The position numbers and the translations under genes are program-made. Positions 63,121-64,000 of a DNA stretch of 64,000 nucleotides are shown piece by piece (positions within the stretch are counted from its first letter, which is position 1; each line of letters begins with the position of its first letter). Below the pieces are notes generated by a model. It ran no database searches, was not told where the DNA came from, and saw nothing but the letters and a program-made list of their open reading frames with translations. The DNA comes from Bacillus sp. FJAT-27264 (GTDB lineage Bacteria > Bacillota > Bacilli > Paenibacillales > Paenibacillaceae): NCBI RefSeq assembly GCF_001682855.1, contig NZ_MAQW01000001.1, positions 1,418,158-1,482,157 of the forward strand. The letters are read 5' to 3'.

Positions 63121-63470
63121 CAAAAAATCCCTCGCCCTGTTTATCACAAACAGGGACGAGGGATTATCATAACCAATAATTCACCCGTGGTACCACCCAC
63201 ATTCCGGAGCAGGAGATTGCTCTCACCACATCCGCTTCAAGCGGTTAACGCCCGCCTACGCGCAAACGGCTACTGATTACAGCAGTTGTCAAATCCTGCC
63301 GATGTTCGCCGTGCGTTCTCGGGGAGGTCATTCATTCGCTCATCAACAGAATCCTTGCAGCCAGACGTAGCGACTTAATCGTCCATGGTATGGACAATAC
63401 CGACTCGTCAGGGGATTCCTCTCTGGGGTTGTGGGGGCCCGAATTACTTATTCCCGTCATCAAAGCACTA
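63121..63470 (-). promoter_or_regulatory. T-box riboswitch of the hisS-aspS operon
   Basis: Conserved GTGGGTGGTACCACGGG at about 63184-63201. The terminator stem AATCCCTCGTCCCTGTTT / AAACAGGGCGAGGGATT with T run lies at 63123-63168. A long stem I region (63200-63440) contains AGAGAGGAATCCCC and a GAC triplet at 63327-63329 as a possible aspartate specifier. His or Asp specificity cannot be settled by eye. Confidence 0.85.
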
Positions 63471-63591
63471 TAATATAACTGTTATTGTTAGATTCTACTG
63501 AACCACTGCGCTAAAGTCAAGAAAGGAAATTAAAAATTTTAAGATGAATGAGGGCGGAAAGCGAGTTTAATCGGCAAATTTCTTCTGTTAC

Positions 63592-63625
63592 AAAAAAAAT
63601 GACCCACAGCCGGTTGCTGCGGGTC
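63592..63625 (-). terminator. Minus-strand terminator-like hairpin with no obvious gene
   Basis: GACCCACAGC / GCTGCGGGTC stem; on the minus strand it is followed by eight T. All genes to its right in the window are on the plus strand. The remaining stretch to 63754 shows no gene. Confidence 0.6.
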
Positions 63626-63754
63626 CATCATCATATATTATTAAAAAGGGGGTCATGTCTTTATTATAAACACGCTATATTAAGGAATCATGAATGAAAT
63701 ATTACGAGTATATTACATTTTTGCAACTGCAATCATTTGAAGGAGTGCTACTAC

Positions 63755-63859
63755 ATGGAAGAATGGAACGTTTTACTGGCTGTTGCTGTTGCGGCAGTAG
63801 TGGCGGGGTTAACTCTTGGCTTTGCCTTTGGTCCGTTTCATGCGGAGGATGATAACTGA
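63755..63859 (+). CDS. Small single-pass membrane peptide
   Basis: 34 residues: MEEWNVLLAVAVAAVVAGLT followed by LGFAFGPFHAEDDN. One membrane helix (about 6-27) and an acidic tail. A GAAGGAG ribosome site lies nine bases before the ATG, and the next gene starts by overlapping the stop codon (TGATG), which supports real translation. Family not recognised; it may be a small subunit of a membrane complex encoded further right. Confidence 0.65.
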   Translation: MEEWNVLLAVAVAAVVAGLTLGFAFGPFHAEDDN

Positions 63860-63942
63860 TGAATGAATATTTGACTGCTGTGTCAATTGCGCTGGCTTTC
63901 CTCTTTACTTGTGCTCTCGCGTTTGCTGTATCCAGTCGTTAA
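63859..63942 (+). CDS. Small single-pass membrane peptide
   Basis: 27 residues: MNEYLTAVSIALAFLFTCAL followed by AFAVSSR. One membrane helix fills most of the peptide. ATG shares its A with the preceding stop codon and has GCGGAGGATGATAACTG upstream. Its size and position before a larger gene recall accessory peptides such as KdpF, but the sequence does not let me assign it. Confidence 0.6.
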   Translation: MNEYLTAVSIALAFLFTCALAFAVSSR

Positions 63943-63954
63943 GGAGTTGGTACT

Positions 63955-64000
63955 ATGGATTTTTCACCTGTTGCACCTGAGATAAATATCACTCATTTTA
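63955..64000 (+). CDS. Start of an unidentified gene (partial)
   Basis: Only 15 codons are visible (MDFSPVAPEINITHF). TAAGGAGTTGGTACT precedes the ATG, with AGGAG well spaced, and it begins 12 bases after the previous stop. Third gene of a tight cluster; nothing can be said about function. Confidence 0.55.
   Translation, partial: MDFSPVAPEINITHF

Noticed and set aside
63755..64000. kdpF-kdpA start
   Set aside because: Size and order recall kdp, but neither the peptides nor the first 15 residues of the third gene match Kdp sequences I know.

Overview
The window looks like a chromosomal segment of a spore-forming, naturally competence-equipped Gram-positive bacterium of the Paenibacillus type. 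Evidence: strong AGGAGG-type ribosome sites, a germination protease (gpr), the comER/comEA/comEB/comEC set, T-box leaders in front of leuS and hisS-aspS, CymR, HelD, and dispersed intergenic repeats that resemble those of Paenibacillus genomes. No rRNA, tRNA or CRISPR array was seen.

The backbone resembles the Bacillus subtilis hisS-to-gpr region: gpr, rpsT, holA (1-2.4 kb); comEC, comEB, comEA, comER, leuS (24.3-32.3 kb); AI-2E permease, PRC-barrel protein, iscS (32.9-36.2 kb); cymR and mnmA (40.5-42.4 kb); rarA (49.6-50.9 kb); helD, tcdA, aspS, hisS (54.8-62.8 kb). Accessory blocks interrupt it. The largest, about 2.5-24.2 kb, separates holA from comEC. It carries an ECF sigma/anti-sigma pair, a KDG kinase/aldolase pair with a LacI regulator, a second ECF pair, azlCD with a cupin regulator, a serine hydrolase, and a nucleoside operon. 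Its right end is decayed: a frameshifted aldo/keto reductase, a broken Crp/Fnr gene, an ISL3-family element and a frameshifted remnant.

The most interesting system is the operon at 13.7-20.7 kb. A divergent YeiL-like Crp/Fnr regulator faces genes for an S-adenosylhomocysteine hydrolase-like NAD enzyme, a trimeric purine nucleoside phosphorylase, an NCS2 purine-base permease, a NupG-like nucleoside symporter, a Gfo/Idh/MocA oxidoreductase and a DoxX protein. The SAHH-like enzyme keeps its NAD site but appears to have lost most residues that recognise adenosine and homocysteine, so I infer a different nucleoside substrate.

A second accessory block (36.3-49.6 kb) carries MFS pumps, AraC and MerR regulators, acetyltransferases and a methyltransferase. 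It includes a MerR regulon with two matching 19-bp-spacer promoters, and a head-to-head junction where a MerR gene and a patatin gene have both lost their 5' ends. Repeats are abundant: 14 perfect copies of a heptamer at the araC stop codon, a 13-bp satellite organised in 65-bp higher-order units (53.6-54.3 kb), two copies of a roughly 200-bp inverted-repeat element, and repeat insertions between the T-box terminators and the leuS and hisS start codons.

The right edge holds two tiny membrane-peptide genes and the start of a third, function unknown.
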